Notes under the pieces: model-generated
The model's input: the letters and a program-made list of their open reading frames with translations, nothing else
Database searches by the model: none
Told to the model about the DNA's origin: nothing
Position numbers and translations under genes: made by a program
Assembly: GCA_900545925.1 (NCBI GenBank)
Contig: URAZ01000022.1
Location: 1 to 56,278, forward strand
Direction of reading: 5' to 3'
DNA from: an uncultured Eubacteriales bacterium
GTDB lineage: Bacteria; Bacillota; Clostridia; Oscillospirales; Oscillospiraceae
Length of the DNA stretch: 56,278 bases
Part shown: positions 26,014 to 34,119 of the stretch, in pieces
Position numbering within the stretch: the first letter of the stretch is position 1
Layout of the letters: every line of letters starts with the position of its first letter

Positions 26014-26904
26014 TTATTCCTTGAGTGTTTTTTCGTATTCCGTGGGGCTCATGCCCGTTTGCTTTTTAAAAAGATTGGAGAAATAGTAGATGCTCTCAAT
26101 GCCGATGCGCTCGGCGATCTGTGTGAACGTGAGGTTTCCCTCGCGGATCAGACGCTTTGCCTCGCCGATGCGCAGCGCCGTGAGATAGCGCACCATGCTC
26201 TGGCCGATCTGCTCGTGGAACACGCGCTTGAGCTGTGAGACGCTTATGCCAAGCGCCGCGGCCAGCGATGGAAGCGTGATGGCCTCGGAATAGTGCGCGG
26301 CAAGATAGTCGCGCGCCTGCTGCGCCAGCAGCAGATGCTGGTGAAACTGCGTGGATGTGATGGCGCGCTGGGAAAAGCGGACATTGTCGTCGCGGCGGCA
26401 GATGCAGATGAACAGCTGCTCCAGATAGAGCTTGATCAGCTGGTCGCTGCCCCACGGGGCGGTGGGCTTTTTACGCAGATTGACCAGCGCGGGATCGTTT
26501 TCAAAATACTGATACGCCTGCTGCGCCTCGTCCATCAGCGGCTTGAGGCACTGCTTCTCGCGCTGGTGCAGCAGCAGAACCTTTTTTTCCAGCCGGTGCA
26601 TGGCTTCGCTTTCACAGCAGAACGCCACCACCATCACGTCACTTGCGCCGACCGACTGGAACGAATGAAACTCATACGGGCAGTGAAACGCCAGCTCGCC
26701 GGCCTTTAGAAAATACTTGTCCGCCCCGGCAGTGACAACGATGCTGCCGCGGTCAACATAGATAAACTCCCAGAAAAAGTGCGACTCGCCGGAGAAAACA
26801 TAGCCGTTTTCCAGCTTGTAATACGAGATATTCACGATGGCATCCACGTCAAAAACCGTGGCAAGCGGGATGGGTGTGTATTCCATTTTCATGGCGGCAG
26901 ACAT
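26014..26904 (-). CDS. AraC family transcriptional regulator
   Basis: A 296-residue regulator. The N-terminal 130 residues form a cupin-like sensing arm (YVFSGESHFFWEFIYVDRGS, then KYFLKAGELAFHCPYEFHSF). The C-terminal 100 residues are the double helix-turn-helix: ITLPSLAAALGISVSQLKRVF and the second motif FTQIAERIGIESIYYFSNLFKKQTGMSPTEY. It is divergent from the TIM-barrel/Gfo operon, so control of that operon, usually activation by a sugar, is likely. The start may be ATG 26904 or ATG 26892; a GAGG lies near both and the choice is not certain. Confidence 0.88.
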   Translation of the reverse strand: MSAAMKMEYTPIPLATVFDVDAIVNISYYKLENGYVFSGESHFFWEFIYVDRGSIVVTAGADKYFLKAGELAFHCPYEFHSFQSVGASDVMVVAFCCESEAMHRLEKKVLLLHQREKQCLKPLMDEAQQAYQYFENDPALVNLRKKPTAPWGSDQLIKLYLEQLFICICRRDDNVRFSQRAITSTQFHQHLLLAQQARDYLAAHYSEAITLPSLAAALGISVSQLKRVFHEQIGQSMVRYLTALRIGEAKRLIREGNLTFTQIAERIGIESIYYFSNLFKKQTGMSPTEYEKTLKE

Positions 26905-26945
26905 CCTCTGTAGCTGATTTTATAAATTTTGCACCGGATTTTATA

Positions 26946-26985
26946 TTGTCAGGCCAAAATTCGAGCTTATAATGGAATTATAAGC
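26946..26985 (+). promoter_or_regulatory. Promoter with overlapping palindromic operator
   Basis: TTGTCA (26946-26951) and TATAAT (26968-26973) are 16 bp apart. The -10 box lies inside a perfect palindrome, GCTTATAAT-GGA-ATTATAAGC (26965-26985). A protein bound there would block polymerase, so this looks like a repressor operator for the TIM-barrel/Gfo operon. The local ROK protein is one candidate; AraC proteins seldom use such symmetric sites. Confidence 0.7.
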
Positions 26986-27026
26986 GGAATCCGAACGAAA
27001 GTAAATACGGAAAGGAAGATGCACAG

Positions 27027-27869
27027 ATGAAAAAATCAATCAGCTATTGGTCTTTCAGCGGGAAAAACGTGTTTGAGGCGATGAGGCTAGCAAAGGATGC
27101 GGGCTTCGACGGCATTGAGCTGACGCTGGATGCAGAGGGCGACGTGACGATGGAGACTGCGCCCGAAAAGCTGGCCGAGATCCGCCGCGCGGCGGAGGAA
27201 ATCGGCATTGCGCTGCCGAGTGTGGCAAGCAGTCTGTACTGGGCGTATTCGTTTACTTCGGACGATCCGGAGGAGCGGGAAAAGGCGCATCAGGCGGCAG
27301 TCTGCGAGATCAAAACGGCAAAGGCGCTGGGCGCGGACACAGTTTTGATCGTGCCGGGCAGCGTTTCGGTGGAATTTGTGCCGGAGCGGCCGGTTGTGGC
27401 GTATGATGTGTGCTGGCAGCGCGCGGTGGCCGAGATGAAGCGCCTTGCGCCGGTGGCGGCGGAGCACCAGATTCACATCGGCGTGGAGAACGTATGGAAC
27501 AAGTTCCTGCTCTCTCCGCTGGAGATGCGCGCGTTTATCGACGAGATCGGAAGCGAGTGGATCGGCTCGTACTTTGACGTGGGCAACGTGGTCTACGCGG
27601 GCTATCCCGAGCAGTGGATTCGGATTTTGGGCAAGCGCATCAAAAAGGTGCACTTCAAGGACTTCCGCCGCAATCCGGGCGGACTCAATTCGTTCGTGGA
27701 CATTCTGGCGGGCGATGTGGACTGGCCGGCGGTGATGCAGGCGTTTGAAGACATCGGCTATGACGGCTGGGCGACGGGCGAGATGATCCCGGCCTATGGC
27801 CACGCCTCTGACCAGATTATTTACAACACGGCGGCCTCAATGGGGCGCATTCTGGAAAAGAAATTTTAA
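27027..27869 (+). CDS. Sugar phosphate isomerase/epimerase, xylose-isomerase-like TIM barrel
   Basis: A 280-residue TIM-barrel protein of the AP_endonuc_2 superfamily, of normal single-domain length. The family includes hexulose epimerases, inosose dehydratase (IolE) and the C-glycoside-cleaving partner enzymes. Metal ligands are visible at strand ends: GIELTLDAEGD near 28-38, HIGVENVWN with the conserved Glu near 155, GSYFDVGN with Asp near 183, and KKVHFKDF with His near 211, followed by GEMIP near 252. It leads a two-gene operon with a Gfo/Idh oxidoreductase 25 bp downstream. That pairing suggests oxidation of a sugar followed by isomerisation, dehydration or elimination. Confidence 0.85.
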   Translation: MKKSISYWSFSGKNVFEAMRLAKDAGFDGIELTLDAEGDVTMETAPEKLAEIRRAAEEIGIALPSVASSLYWAYSFTSDDPEEREKAHQAAVCEIKTAKALGADTVLIVPGSVSVEFVPERPVVAYDVCWQRAVAEMKRLAPVAAEHQIHIGVENVWNKFLLSPLEMRAFIDEIGSEWIGSYFDVGNVVYAGYPEQWIRILGKRIKKVHFKDFRRNPGGLNSFVDILAGDVDWPAVMQAFEDIGYDGWATGEMIPAYGHASDQIIYNTAASMGRILEKKF

Positions 27870-27894
27870 AAACGGACAGACAGGAGGAACGAAC

Positions 27895-28902
27895 ATGATT
27901 CGAGTAGGACTGATTGGCTGCGGCTTTATGGGCGGGATGCACGCGGCGTGCTATGCGGTGCTGGCGGAGCTTGGCGTCAAGGTGACGGCGATTGCCGATG
28001 ACCGGCCGGAATTTCTGGCACAGATGAAAGAGCAGACCGATGCGCAGACGTATGAATCGGGTATGGCGCTGATTGAACAGGCGGACGTTGACGTGGTGGA
28101 TATCTGCCTGCCAACGTATCTGCACACGGCGCACGCGTGCGCGGCGATGGAAAAGGGGCGCGATGTGTTCTGCGAAAAGCCCGTCTGTCTGACGGAGGAG
28201 GATATGCAGGCGCTGCTGGAGACGAAAAAGCGTACCGGCCGCAAGGTGATGGTCGGTCAGGTCATCCGTCTGTGGGACGAGTACGCATGGCTGAAAAAGA
28301 CCGTGGACGCGGGAACGTATGGCCGCGTGCTTTCGGGTGTATTCCAGCGCGTTTCGTCGTGCCCCGGCTGGGCAAGCCGCAACTGGCTGCACACGCCGGC
28401 GCAGTCGGGCGGCGTGGCCGTGGATATGCACGTGCACGACGTGGACTTTGTGCGCTATCTGCTGGGCGAGCCAGACCGCATTCAGGCGGGCGGCTATCGT
28501 GACAGCGACGGACTGATTGAGCAGATTTTTGCTATCTACAACTATGGCAGGGACGTGGCAGTCAGCGTCGAGGCCGCGTGGGACTATCCTGCGTCGTTCC
28601 CGTTCTCGGCCACGTTCCGCGTCAAGCTGGAAAAGGCGACCATCACAAACGATGCAAACGGTCTGACCGTGTATCCGAACGACGGCGATGCGTTCCATCC
28701 GGAGCTTGCCGCGCAATATACCGGCGACAACCGCATCGGCGGCAATATTTCGTCGCTCGGCGGGTATTATAACGAGCTGAAATACTTTGTTGAGGGATTG
28801 CAGGGCAAAAACGATCTGTCGGTTGCGCCGCTGGAGGAGGCCATTGCCTCGGTGCGGCTGGTCAAGAAAGAAATTGAGGCCGCAGGCGGTCTGCTGGCCT
28901 GA
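27895..28902 (+). CDS. Gfo/Idh/MocA family oxidoreductase
   Basis: A 335-residue NAD(P)-dependent sugar or cyclitol dehydrogenase. The Rossmann fingerprint GLIGCGFMGGMHAACY is at residues 6-21. FCEKPVCLTEEDMQALL at about 93-109 holds the conserved E-K-P lysine. AVDMHVHDVDFVRYLLGEPD near 179-198 has the D-x-x-x-H pattern (Asp and His) that binds the substrate. Family members oxidise a sugar hydroxyl, often at C3, or reverse it. AGGAGG lies 7 bp before the ATG. It is co-transcribed with the TIM-barrel protein and followed by a strong terminator. The island holds a second, distinct member at 34.1 kb. Confidence 0.9.
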   Translation: MIRVGLIGCGFMGGMHAACYAVLAELGVKVTAIADDRPEFLAQMKEQTDAQTYESGMALIEQADVDVVDICLPTYLHTAHACAAMEKGRDVFCEKPVCLTEEDMQALLETKKRTGRKVMVGQVIRLWDEYAWLKKTVDAGTYGRVLSGVFQRVSSCPGWASRNWLHTPAQSGGVAVDMHVHDVDFVRYLLGEPDRIQAGGYRDSDGLIEQIFAIYNYGRDVAVSVEAAWDYPASFPFSATFRVKLEKATITNDANGLTVYPNDGDAFHPELAAQYTGDNRIGGNISSLGGYYNELKYFVEGLQGKNDLSVAPLEEAIASVRLVKKEIEAAGGLLA

Positions 28903-28954
28903 GAGATGGCAAAGTTCGCGAATGACGGACAAAAGCGAACATAAACGAACAAAA

Positions 28955-28997
28955 GCCCGCGGGCATGCGCAAAAAACGCATGCCCGCGGGCAAATTT
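28955..28997 (+). terminator. Rho-independent terminator of the TIM-barrel/Gfo operon
   Basis: GCCCGCGGGCATGCG and its exact complement form a 15-bp stem with an A-rich loop, followed by AAATTTT. Confidence 0.85.
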
Positions 28998-29110
28998 TAT
29001 GGAAAAGTGTCTAAATTTACCGTCGATTATTTTTAAAAAGAGTTGAAAGAATGGGACGCAAAAACCGCAAAACGAGTGGCAATATCGACCAAAATCACGG
29101 TGGTTAAGTT

Positions 29111-29192
29111 GTGAATAATTCACTATTATTACAACATTCGTAAAGATTATTTAGAAATTGTGTTGACAAAAGCCCGCACTTCGGTCTATTAT
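29111..29192 (+). promoter_or_regulatory. Promoter of the deacetylase/importer operon with upstream palindrome
   Basis: TTGACA (29163-29168) and TATTAT (29187-29192) are 18 bp apart, about 107 bp before the deacetylase start. Forty bases upstream of the -35 lies the perfect palindrome GTGAAT-A-ATTCAC (29111-29123), placed like an activator site. It differs from the palindrome at 26965. Confidence 0.65.
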
Positions 29193-29298
29193 GGATGCAA
29201 GGCAATAAGGCTCGCGGCGTATTTATTCTGCCGCATGGCCGTGCCGCCAAGACAATCGGCCGCACGCGCCCCCTTAATTTCAGCAAGAGGTGAAAAAC

Positions 29299-30006
29299 AT
29301 GAGAGTTCTGGCGATTGGCTGCCACCCCGACGATCTGGAGATCGCCTGCTCGGGTACACTCCGCAAATATGTAGAGCAGGGCGCAGATGTGTATATGTGC
29401 CATGTTGCAAACGGTGATCAGGGTCATGTCATTATTGAACCCGGCCCTTTGGGCAAGATCCGTGAAAAGGAAGCGGAAAATGCCGGCAAGTTTATCGGTG
29501 CCAAAGAAGTTTTCAACATTAACGTTTCGGATATGCAGGTGAACCGCCACGATCAGGCGCAGATTGACGCCGTGGCCGACGTGGTTCGCTATGCGCGTCC
29601 CGACGTTATCATCACGCACAACAACGTGGATTATATGCAGGATCATGTGGAGACCAGCCATCTGGCCACCAATGGCGCATTTATGTCGGGTCTGCCGCAC
29701 CGCTCGGTCAACTACCCGGCCTTTGAGAGCATGATTCCAACGTTCTTTATGGATACCCTGGCGGGCGTGGACTTCAACCCCACCCACTATGTCGATATTA
29801 CCGGCCAGATTGAGATGAAGCTGAAAGCGCTTGAGATGCATGAGTCGCAGATCAAGTGGATGCTTGACCATGACGGCATCGACTTTGTGGATATGATCCG
29901 TACCTGCTCAAGATATCGCGGATATCAGTGCGGCGTTGCCTACGCCGAGGGCTTCCGACCCTATAACGTCTACCCCCGTCACAGCACCAAGCACCTGCTT
30001 CCGTAA
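29299..30006 (+). CDS. PIG-L/LmbE family N-deacetylase
   Basis: A 235-residue zinc hydrolase of the PIG-L family, whose members remove acetyl groups from N-acetyl sugars and amino-cyclitol conjugates (MshB, BshB, GlcNAc-PI deacetylase). The zinc motif HPDD is at residues 9-12, with the third ligand in HVETSH near residue 120. THNNVDYMQDH gives the family's D-x-x-x-D/H pattern. ATG 29299 follows AAGAGG; a GTG three codons earlier is less likely. It is the first gene after a strong promoter and is followed by a complete ribose-type importer. That suggests the imported compound carries an acetylated amine which this enzyme unmasks. Confidence 0.88.
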   Translation: MRVLAIGCHPDDLEIACSGTLRKYVEQGADVYMCHVANGDQGHVIIEPGPLGKIREKEAENAGKFIGAKEVFNINVSDMQVNRHDQAQIDAVADVVRYARPDVIITHNNVDYMQDHVETSHLATNGAFMSGLPHRSVNYPAFESMIPTFFMDTLAGVDFNPTHYVDITGQIEMKLKALEMHESQIKWMLDHDGIDFVDMIRTCSRYRGYQCGVAYAEGFRPYNVYPRHSTKHLLP

Positions 30007-30063
30007 CCGGCTGCGTGAGCGTCGTAGCTCGTAAGAGCGAAAAAACTAGGAGGAATGAATCAA

Positions 30064-31059
30064 ATGAGCACAAAAGCAACCACGTTAAACAGCAAAAAGA
30101 GCGTCGGCGCACTGGTTAAGGACTGGATGAGCCTTGTCGGCATCGCCATCCTGATTGTCGTATTCTCTATCATTTCGTATGTAAAGTTTGGCGCACAGTA
30201 CTTCCTGACCTGGAGCAACTGGAAAAACATTCTTATGCAAAGCTCTACCGTCGCCATCGTTGCCCTTGGCCAGTCGATCATGCTGCTGACCGGCAATTTT
30301 GACCTTTCCCTTGGCCGTATGGTCTGTCTCACCAGCTGCGTGGGTGCCATCCTGATGAAAAACGTCGGTATGTCCACCGGCCTTGCCATCCTGATCATGT
30401 TCGCCATCGGCCTTGCCGTCGGTGCAGTCAACGGCTTCATGGTCTCTTATGTCGGCGTTCCCGCGATGATCGCAACGCTTGGCACGCAGTACATCTGCTA
30501 CGGCCTTGCAAAGCTGCTGACGCAGGCTGTGCCGATTGCCAACATGCCCGATAGTATCTCGTTCCTTGGCCGCGGCTATATCTTCGGCGGCGTATTCCCG
30601 GTCTGCGTGCTGCTGATGATCATCGTCTACGCAATTGCGCAGTTTGTCACTTCCAAGACCCGCGTCGGCCGTAACCTCTACGCCGTCGGCGGTTCGCGTG
30701 AAGCGGCATTCTTCTCCGGCATCAACGTCAAGGCCTATCAGTTCGGCACGTTCCTGCTGGGCAGCGTTCTGGCTACGTTCGGCGGTCTCGTCCTGATGTC
30801 CCGACTCAACTCTGTCGCCGTCACCAACGGACAGAACTATGAATTTGACGCCGTTATCGGCTCGATCATCGGCGGCGTTTCGCTGGCCGGCGGCAAGGGC
30901 CGCGTCATCGGCACGATGTTCGGCTGCATCTTCCTGAACACGCTGTTCAACGGCTTCTCCCAGATGGGCGTCGATCCGTTCGTGCAGGACGTTCTGAAGG
31001 GCGTTGTCCTTGTGCTTGCCGTCACGCTTGACGTTGCCAGCAACAAGAAGAAGTCCTGA
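30064..31059 (+). CDS. Ribose-type ABC transporter permease (RbsC family)
   Basis: A 331-residue CUT2 permease with about ten hydrophobic segments. GNFDLSLGRMVCLTSCVGAIL is the family's G-x-D-L-S-x-G signature near residue 80. GRNLYAVGGSREAAFFSGIN near 203-222 is the cytoplasmic loop that contacts the ATPase, and ARxAFxSGI-like residues are kept. FDAVIGSIIGGVSLAGGKG closes the core. ATG 30064 is preferred because AGGAGG would overlap the ATG at 30055. It is co-transcribed with the ATPase and the binding protein and acts as a homodimer in the membrane. Confidence 0.92.
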   Translation: MSTKATTLNSKKSVGALVKDWMSLVGIAILIVVFSIISYVKFGAQYFLTWSNWKNILMQSSTVAIVALGQSIMLLTGNFDLSLGRMVCLTSCVGAILMKNVGMSTGLAILIMFAIGLAVGAVNGFMVSYVGVPAMIATLGTQYICYGLAKLLTQAVPIANMPDSISFLGRGYIFGGVFPVCVLLMIIVYAIAQFVTSKTRVGRNLYAVGGSREAAFFSGINVKAYQFGTFLLGSVLATFGGLVLMSRLNSVAVTNGQNYEFDAVIGSIIGGVSLAGGKGRVIGTMFGCIFLNTLFNGFSQMGVDPFVQDVLKGVVLVLAVTLDVASNKKKS

Positions 31060-31098
31060 TTGACCTGACCGAAGTATCACAGAAAGGTTGGGTGAACA

Positions 31099-32577
31099 AT
31101 GGATAACAACTACATCTTAACATTAAAGAATATCACAAAAGAGTTCCCCGGCGTCAAGGCGCTGGATGACGTCACCATCAACATTGAGCGCGGCACCATC
31201 CACGGTCTGGTCGGCGAGAACGGCGCAGGCAAGTCCACCCTGATTAAGGTTCTGGCCGGTATCTACCAGCCGAATAAGGGCGAAATCATTCTGGACGGCA
31301 AGCCCTGCCGCTTTAACAGCCCCATCGAGGCACGCCGTGCCGGCATCAGCGTTGTCCATCAGGAAATCAAGCTGGCCGAGCCGCTGAGCGTTGCGGAAAA
31401 TATGTTCCTTGGCAACGTCCAGCTGAAAAACGGTCTGGTTGACTGGAAGGGCATGCGCCGCCGCGCGCGGGAGATCGTTGAAGATCTCGGCATGGACATC
31501 GACATCAACGCGCAGGTCTCGTCTCTGACCGTCGCGAAAAAGCAGATCGTCGAGATCATGCACGCCATTAACAATAATTCCCGCATCCTGATCATGGATG
31601 AGCCGTCGGCCGTTTTGACCGACCGCGAGCTGGAGGTTATGTTCCGCATTGTCAAGCAGCTGCGCGACAAGGGCATCACCATCATCTATATCTCGCACCG
31701 TCTGGACGAAATCTTCGGCCTGTGCAGCAACGTCAGCGTCCTGCGCGACGGCTGTCACATCGACACGATTCCGGTCGCTTCCGTTGACCGTCAGGGCCTG
31801 ATCAACATGATGGTCGGCCGTGAGATGGGTCAGGAGTATCCGAAAGAGGTTGGCAACGTCGGCGGAACGATTCTGGAGGTCAAAAATCTCAGCCGCGGCA
31901 TTTTGCAGGACATCAGCTTTGAGGTCAAGTCCGGCGAGGTATTTGGCATTTCGGGTCTGGTCGGCGCTGGCCGCACCGAGCTTGCCCGCGCCATCCTCGG
32001 CATTGACAAGCCGGAATCCGGCGAGGTCTATGTCCGCGGAAAGAAAGTTCACTATCGTACGTTTGCCGACGCCATCCGTGACGGTCTTGGCCTGATCCCA
32101 GAGGATCGCAAGCTCCAGGGTCTTGTCCAGATTATGTCGGTCAAGCGGAACACCACGCTGGTCAACATGAAGCGCGTACTGCGCGCCGGTGTGATCAGCA
32201 GCTCGCTTGAGGAAAAGCTGAGCAAGGAATACGCCGACAAACTGCACGTTGTCACGCCAAGCATGGAGACCGAGGTACAGTATCTCTCCGGCGGCAACCA
32301 GCAGAAAGTGGTTATCGCAAAGTGGCTGTTCCAGAACTCGGAGATCCTGTTCCTTGACGAGCCCACGCGCGGCATCGACGTTGGCGCAAAGGCAGAAATT
32401 TACCGTCTGATCAACCGGATGGCAAAGGAGGGCAAGACCATCATCATGATCTCGTCCGAAATGCCTGAGCTGCTCGGCATGTGCGACCGTATCATGGTTA
32501 TGCATGAGGGTCACAAGATGGGCGAGCTGAACGCGGCCGAAGCTACACAGGCAAAGATCATGGCGCTTTGCAGCTGA
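31099..32577 (+). CDS. Ribose-type ABC transporter ATPase, duplicated domains (RbsA family)
   Basis: A 492-residue protein of two fused ATPase domains, the standard CUT2 layout. The first has Walker A GENGAGKST at 39-47, Walker B ILIMDEPSAVL and a degenerate signature (SSLTVAKKQ). The second has a degenerate Walker A (GLVGAGRTE) but a good signature, LSGGNQQKV, and LFLDEPTRGIDVG. This asymmetry is normal for RbsA-like proteins. It drives sugar import with the permease encoded 39 bp upstream and the lipoprotein encoded 63 bp downstream. Confidence 0.93.
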   Translation: MDNNYILTLKNITKEFPGVKALDDVTINIERGTIHGLVGENGAGKSTLIKVLAGIYQPNKGEIILDGKPCRFNSPIEARRAGISVVHQEIKLAEPLSVAENMFLGNVQLKNGLVDWKGMRRRAREIVEDLGMDIDINAQVSSLTVAKKQIVEIMHAINNNSRILIMDEPSAVLTDRELEVMFRIVKQLRDKGITIIYISHRLDEIFGLCSNVSVLRDGCHIDTIPVASVDRQGLINMMVGREMGQEYPKEVGNVGGTILEVKNLSRGILQDISFEVKSGEVFGISGLVGAGRTELARAILGIDKPESGEVYVRGKKVHYRTFADAIRDGLGLIPEDRKLQGLVQIMSVKRNTTLVNMKRVLRAGVISSSLEEKLSKEYADKLHVVTPSMETEVQYLSGGNQQKVVIAKWLFQNSEILFLDEPTRGIDVGAKAEIYRLINRMAKEGKTIIMISSEMPELLGMCDRIMVMHEGHKMGELNAAEATQAKIMALCS

Positions 32578-32640
32578 TGATCCAAACAACGGTCTAATCA
32601 GGCGCAGCCTGTTAGATAAAATTTAAGGAGGAATTACAAA

Positions 32641-33771
32641 ATGAAGAAACTGATCGCGATGCTTCTTGCAATGGTCATGGTTCTGGGCCTGGTTGCCTGC
32701 GCAGCCAAGACGGAGCCCCCCGCGGCCGACACCAAGACCGAGACGCCCGCAGCAGAAACACCCGCTGAAGAGACCCCGGCTGAAGAAACGCCCGCTGCTG
32801 AAGGCGCTGTCAAGACCGACGTAATCGCAACCGAGGGCAAGGCTGCTGAGCTCGGCATTCCCGCCGCTGTTGTCCTGCAGGACACCACCGCGCTGGAAGG
32901 CAAGAAGATCGGCTGCTCCATCTGCTACAAGGGCGACGAATGGTGCGCAGCTCTGGCACAGGCTCTGGAAGCACTCGGCGCATACTACGGCGCTGACATC
33001 GTCTGCGAGGACGGCGACCTGAACGACGAGACCCAGACCAAGCAGATCGAGAACATGATTTCCAACAACGTTGACATCATCATGGTTGACCCCATCACCC
33101 CCGACGGCTCCGGCATTGCGTTGACGAATGCGGTTGAGGCCGGCATTCCCGTCATCATCTACGACGGCTACTGGACCGACGGCGAGGAAAAGGCTGTCAC
33201 CACCGTCACCTGGGATCAGAAAGCAACCGGCACGCTGGTTGGCGAGTACTTCGTCAACTATGTTAAGGAAAACAACGGCGGCAAGTGCCGTGTGGTTGAG
33301 CTGACCAACGCTGTTTCCACGCACTGCCAGGAGCGCTTTGTTGGCCTGCATGAGGTTATCGACGCTGCCAATGCAGACGGCTGCGAAATCGAAATCCTGA
33401 ACAAGTACGACTCTCAGGGCAACCGCGAGACTGCATACAACGCAATCTCCGCCATCGTCGAGCCGTATGACTACATCATCTCCGACGTTGACAACGGCGC
33501 GATGGGCGCAGTTGCAGCGCTGCAGGCTGTTGGCAACACCGACGTCAAGGTCTTCTCCATGGGCGCTTACGGTGCAGAGCCGTTCGGCAAGCTGCATGAC
33601 AATGACGTGAACTATCAGGCTTGCCTGAACGTTGACGCTTGGGTTCTGGCACAGTTCATCTACGAAGGCGCAATCAGCTACTTCGAGGGCAAGGACGTTC
33701 CCACCAAGACCAACATCGACCTGTTCGTTGTTGACAGCACCAACGTTGAGAACTTCTGGAGCTTCGACTAA
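32641..33771 (+). CDS. Ribose-type sugar-binding lipoprotein (RbsB/periplasmic_binding_4)
   Basis: A 376-residue lipoprotein with lipobox LVAC (Cys20). An unusually long Pro/Glu/Thr spacer of repeated TPAEE units (residues 25-60) precedes the type I periplasmic-binding fold. QIENMISNNVDIIMVDPITPDGS and GIPVIIYDGYW are typical of RbsB/inositol-binding relatives. An extra segment of about 40 residues before KKIGCSICYKGDEWC is atypical. It binds the ligand for the RbsC/RbsA pair. The same superfamily includes myo-inositol- and rhizopine-binding proteins, so the ligand need not be a pentose. AAGGAGG precedes the ATG. Confidence 0.92.
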   Translation: MKKLIAMLLAMVMVLGLVACAAKTEPPAADTKTETPAAETPAEETPAEETPAAEGAVKTDVIATEGKAAELGIPAAVVLQDTTALEGKKIGCSICYKGDEWCAALAQALEALGAYYGADIVCEDGDLNDETQTKQIENMISNNVDIIMVDPITPDGSGIALTNAVEAGIPVIIYDGYWTDGEEKAVTTVTWDQKATGTLVGEYFVNYVKENNGGKCRVVELTNAVSTHCQERFVGLHEVIDAANADGCEIEILNKYDSQGNRETAYNAISAIVEPYDYIISDVDNGAMGAVAALQAVGNTDVKVFSMGAYGAEPFGKLHDNDVNYQACLNVDAWVLAQFIYEGAISYFEGKDVPTKTNIDLFVVDSTNVENFWSFD

Positions 33772-33801
33772 TCTCCGGCAAATTCCGTAAACCGCGTAAT
33801 C

Positions 33802-33823
33802 GCAGGGGGCGCAAGCCCCCTGC
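33802..33823 (+). terminator. GC stem-loop after the importer operon
   Basis: GCAGGGGGC-GCAA-GCCCCCTGC is a perfect 9-bp stem with a tetraloop, 30 bp after the binding-protein stop. No T-run follows, so it may stabilise or attenuate rather than fully terminate. Confidence 0.55.
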
Positions 33824-34006
33824 ATCTGCAGGCGCATTGCGCCGATGCCCGCAGAGAGAAAACCGCGTTTTTGAAATTCGTGTTCCTTTCTGCGGAAAAA
33901 TTATTAGACGTAAATCGTTACACAAAATCACATAGAAAATTGAAAGCATCCGTCGTAAGATAGGAGCAGGACAAAACGAACCGCCGTCTGGCAGCAGCGG
34001 CGATGC

Positions 34007-34049
34007 TCCGGCACAGCCGGACAAGGCATATCCCGCCGGCACAGCCGGC
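34007..34049. repeat. Two copies of a short hairpin before the second Gfo/Idh gene
   Basis: CCGGCACAGCCGG occurs at 34008-34020 and again at 34036-34048. Each copy can form a 5-bp hairpin. The rest of the gap 33824-34119 holds no gene I can support. Confidence 0.5.
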
Positions 34050-34119
34050 AAAAAACGTGTAAGCTTGGAAATAATCGCAAAAATTCTGCGTTTTAGAATC
34101 ATAAAAGGAGACAATTGCT

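Noticed and set aside
27087..28932. Long minus-strand frames opposite the TIM-barrel and Gfo/Idh genes
   Set aside because: They are antisense shadows rich in His and Arg; the plus-strand genes have ribosome binding sites, motifs and a terminator.
31123..32589. A 488-codon minus-strand frame opposite the RbsA-type ATPase
   Set aside because: The plus strand has clear Walker and signature motifs; the antisense frame has none.
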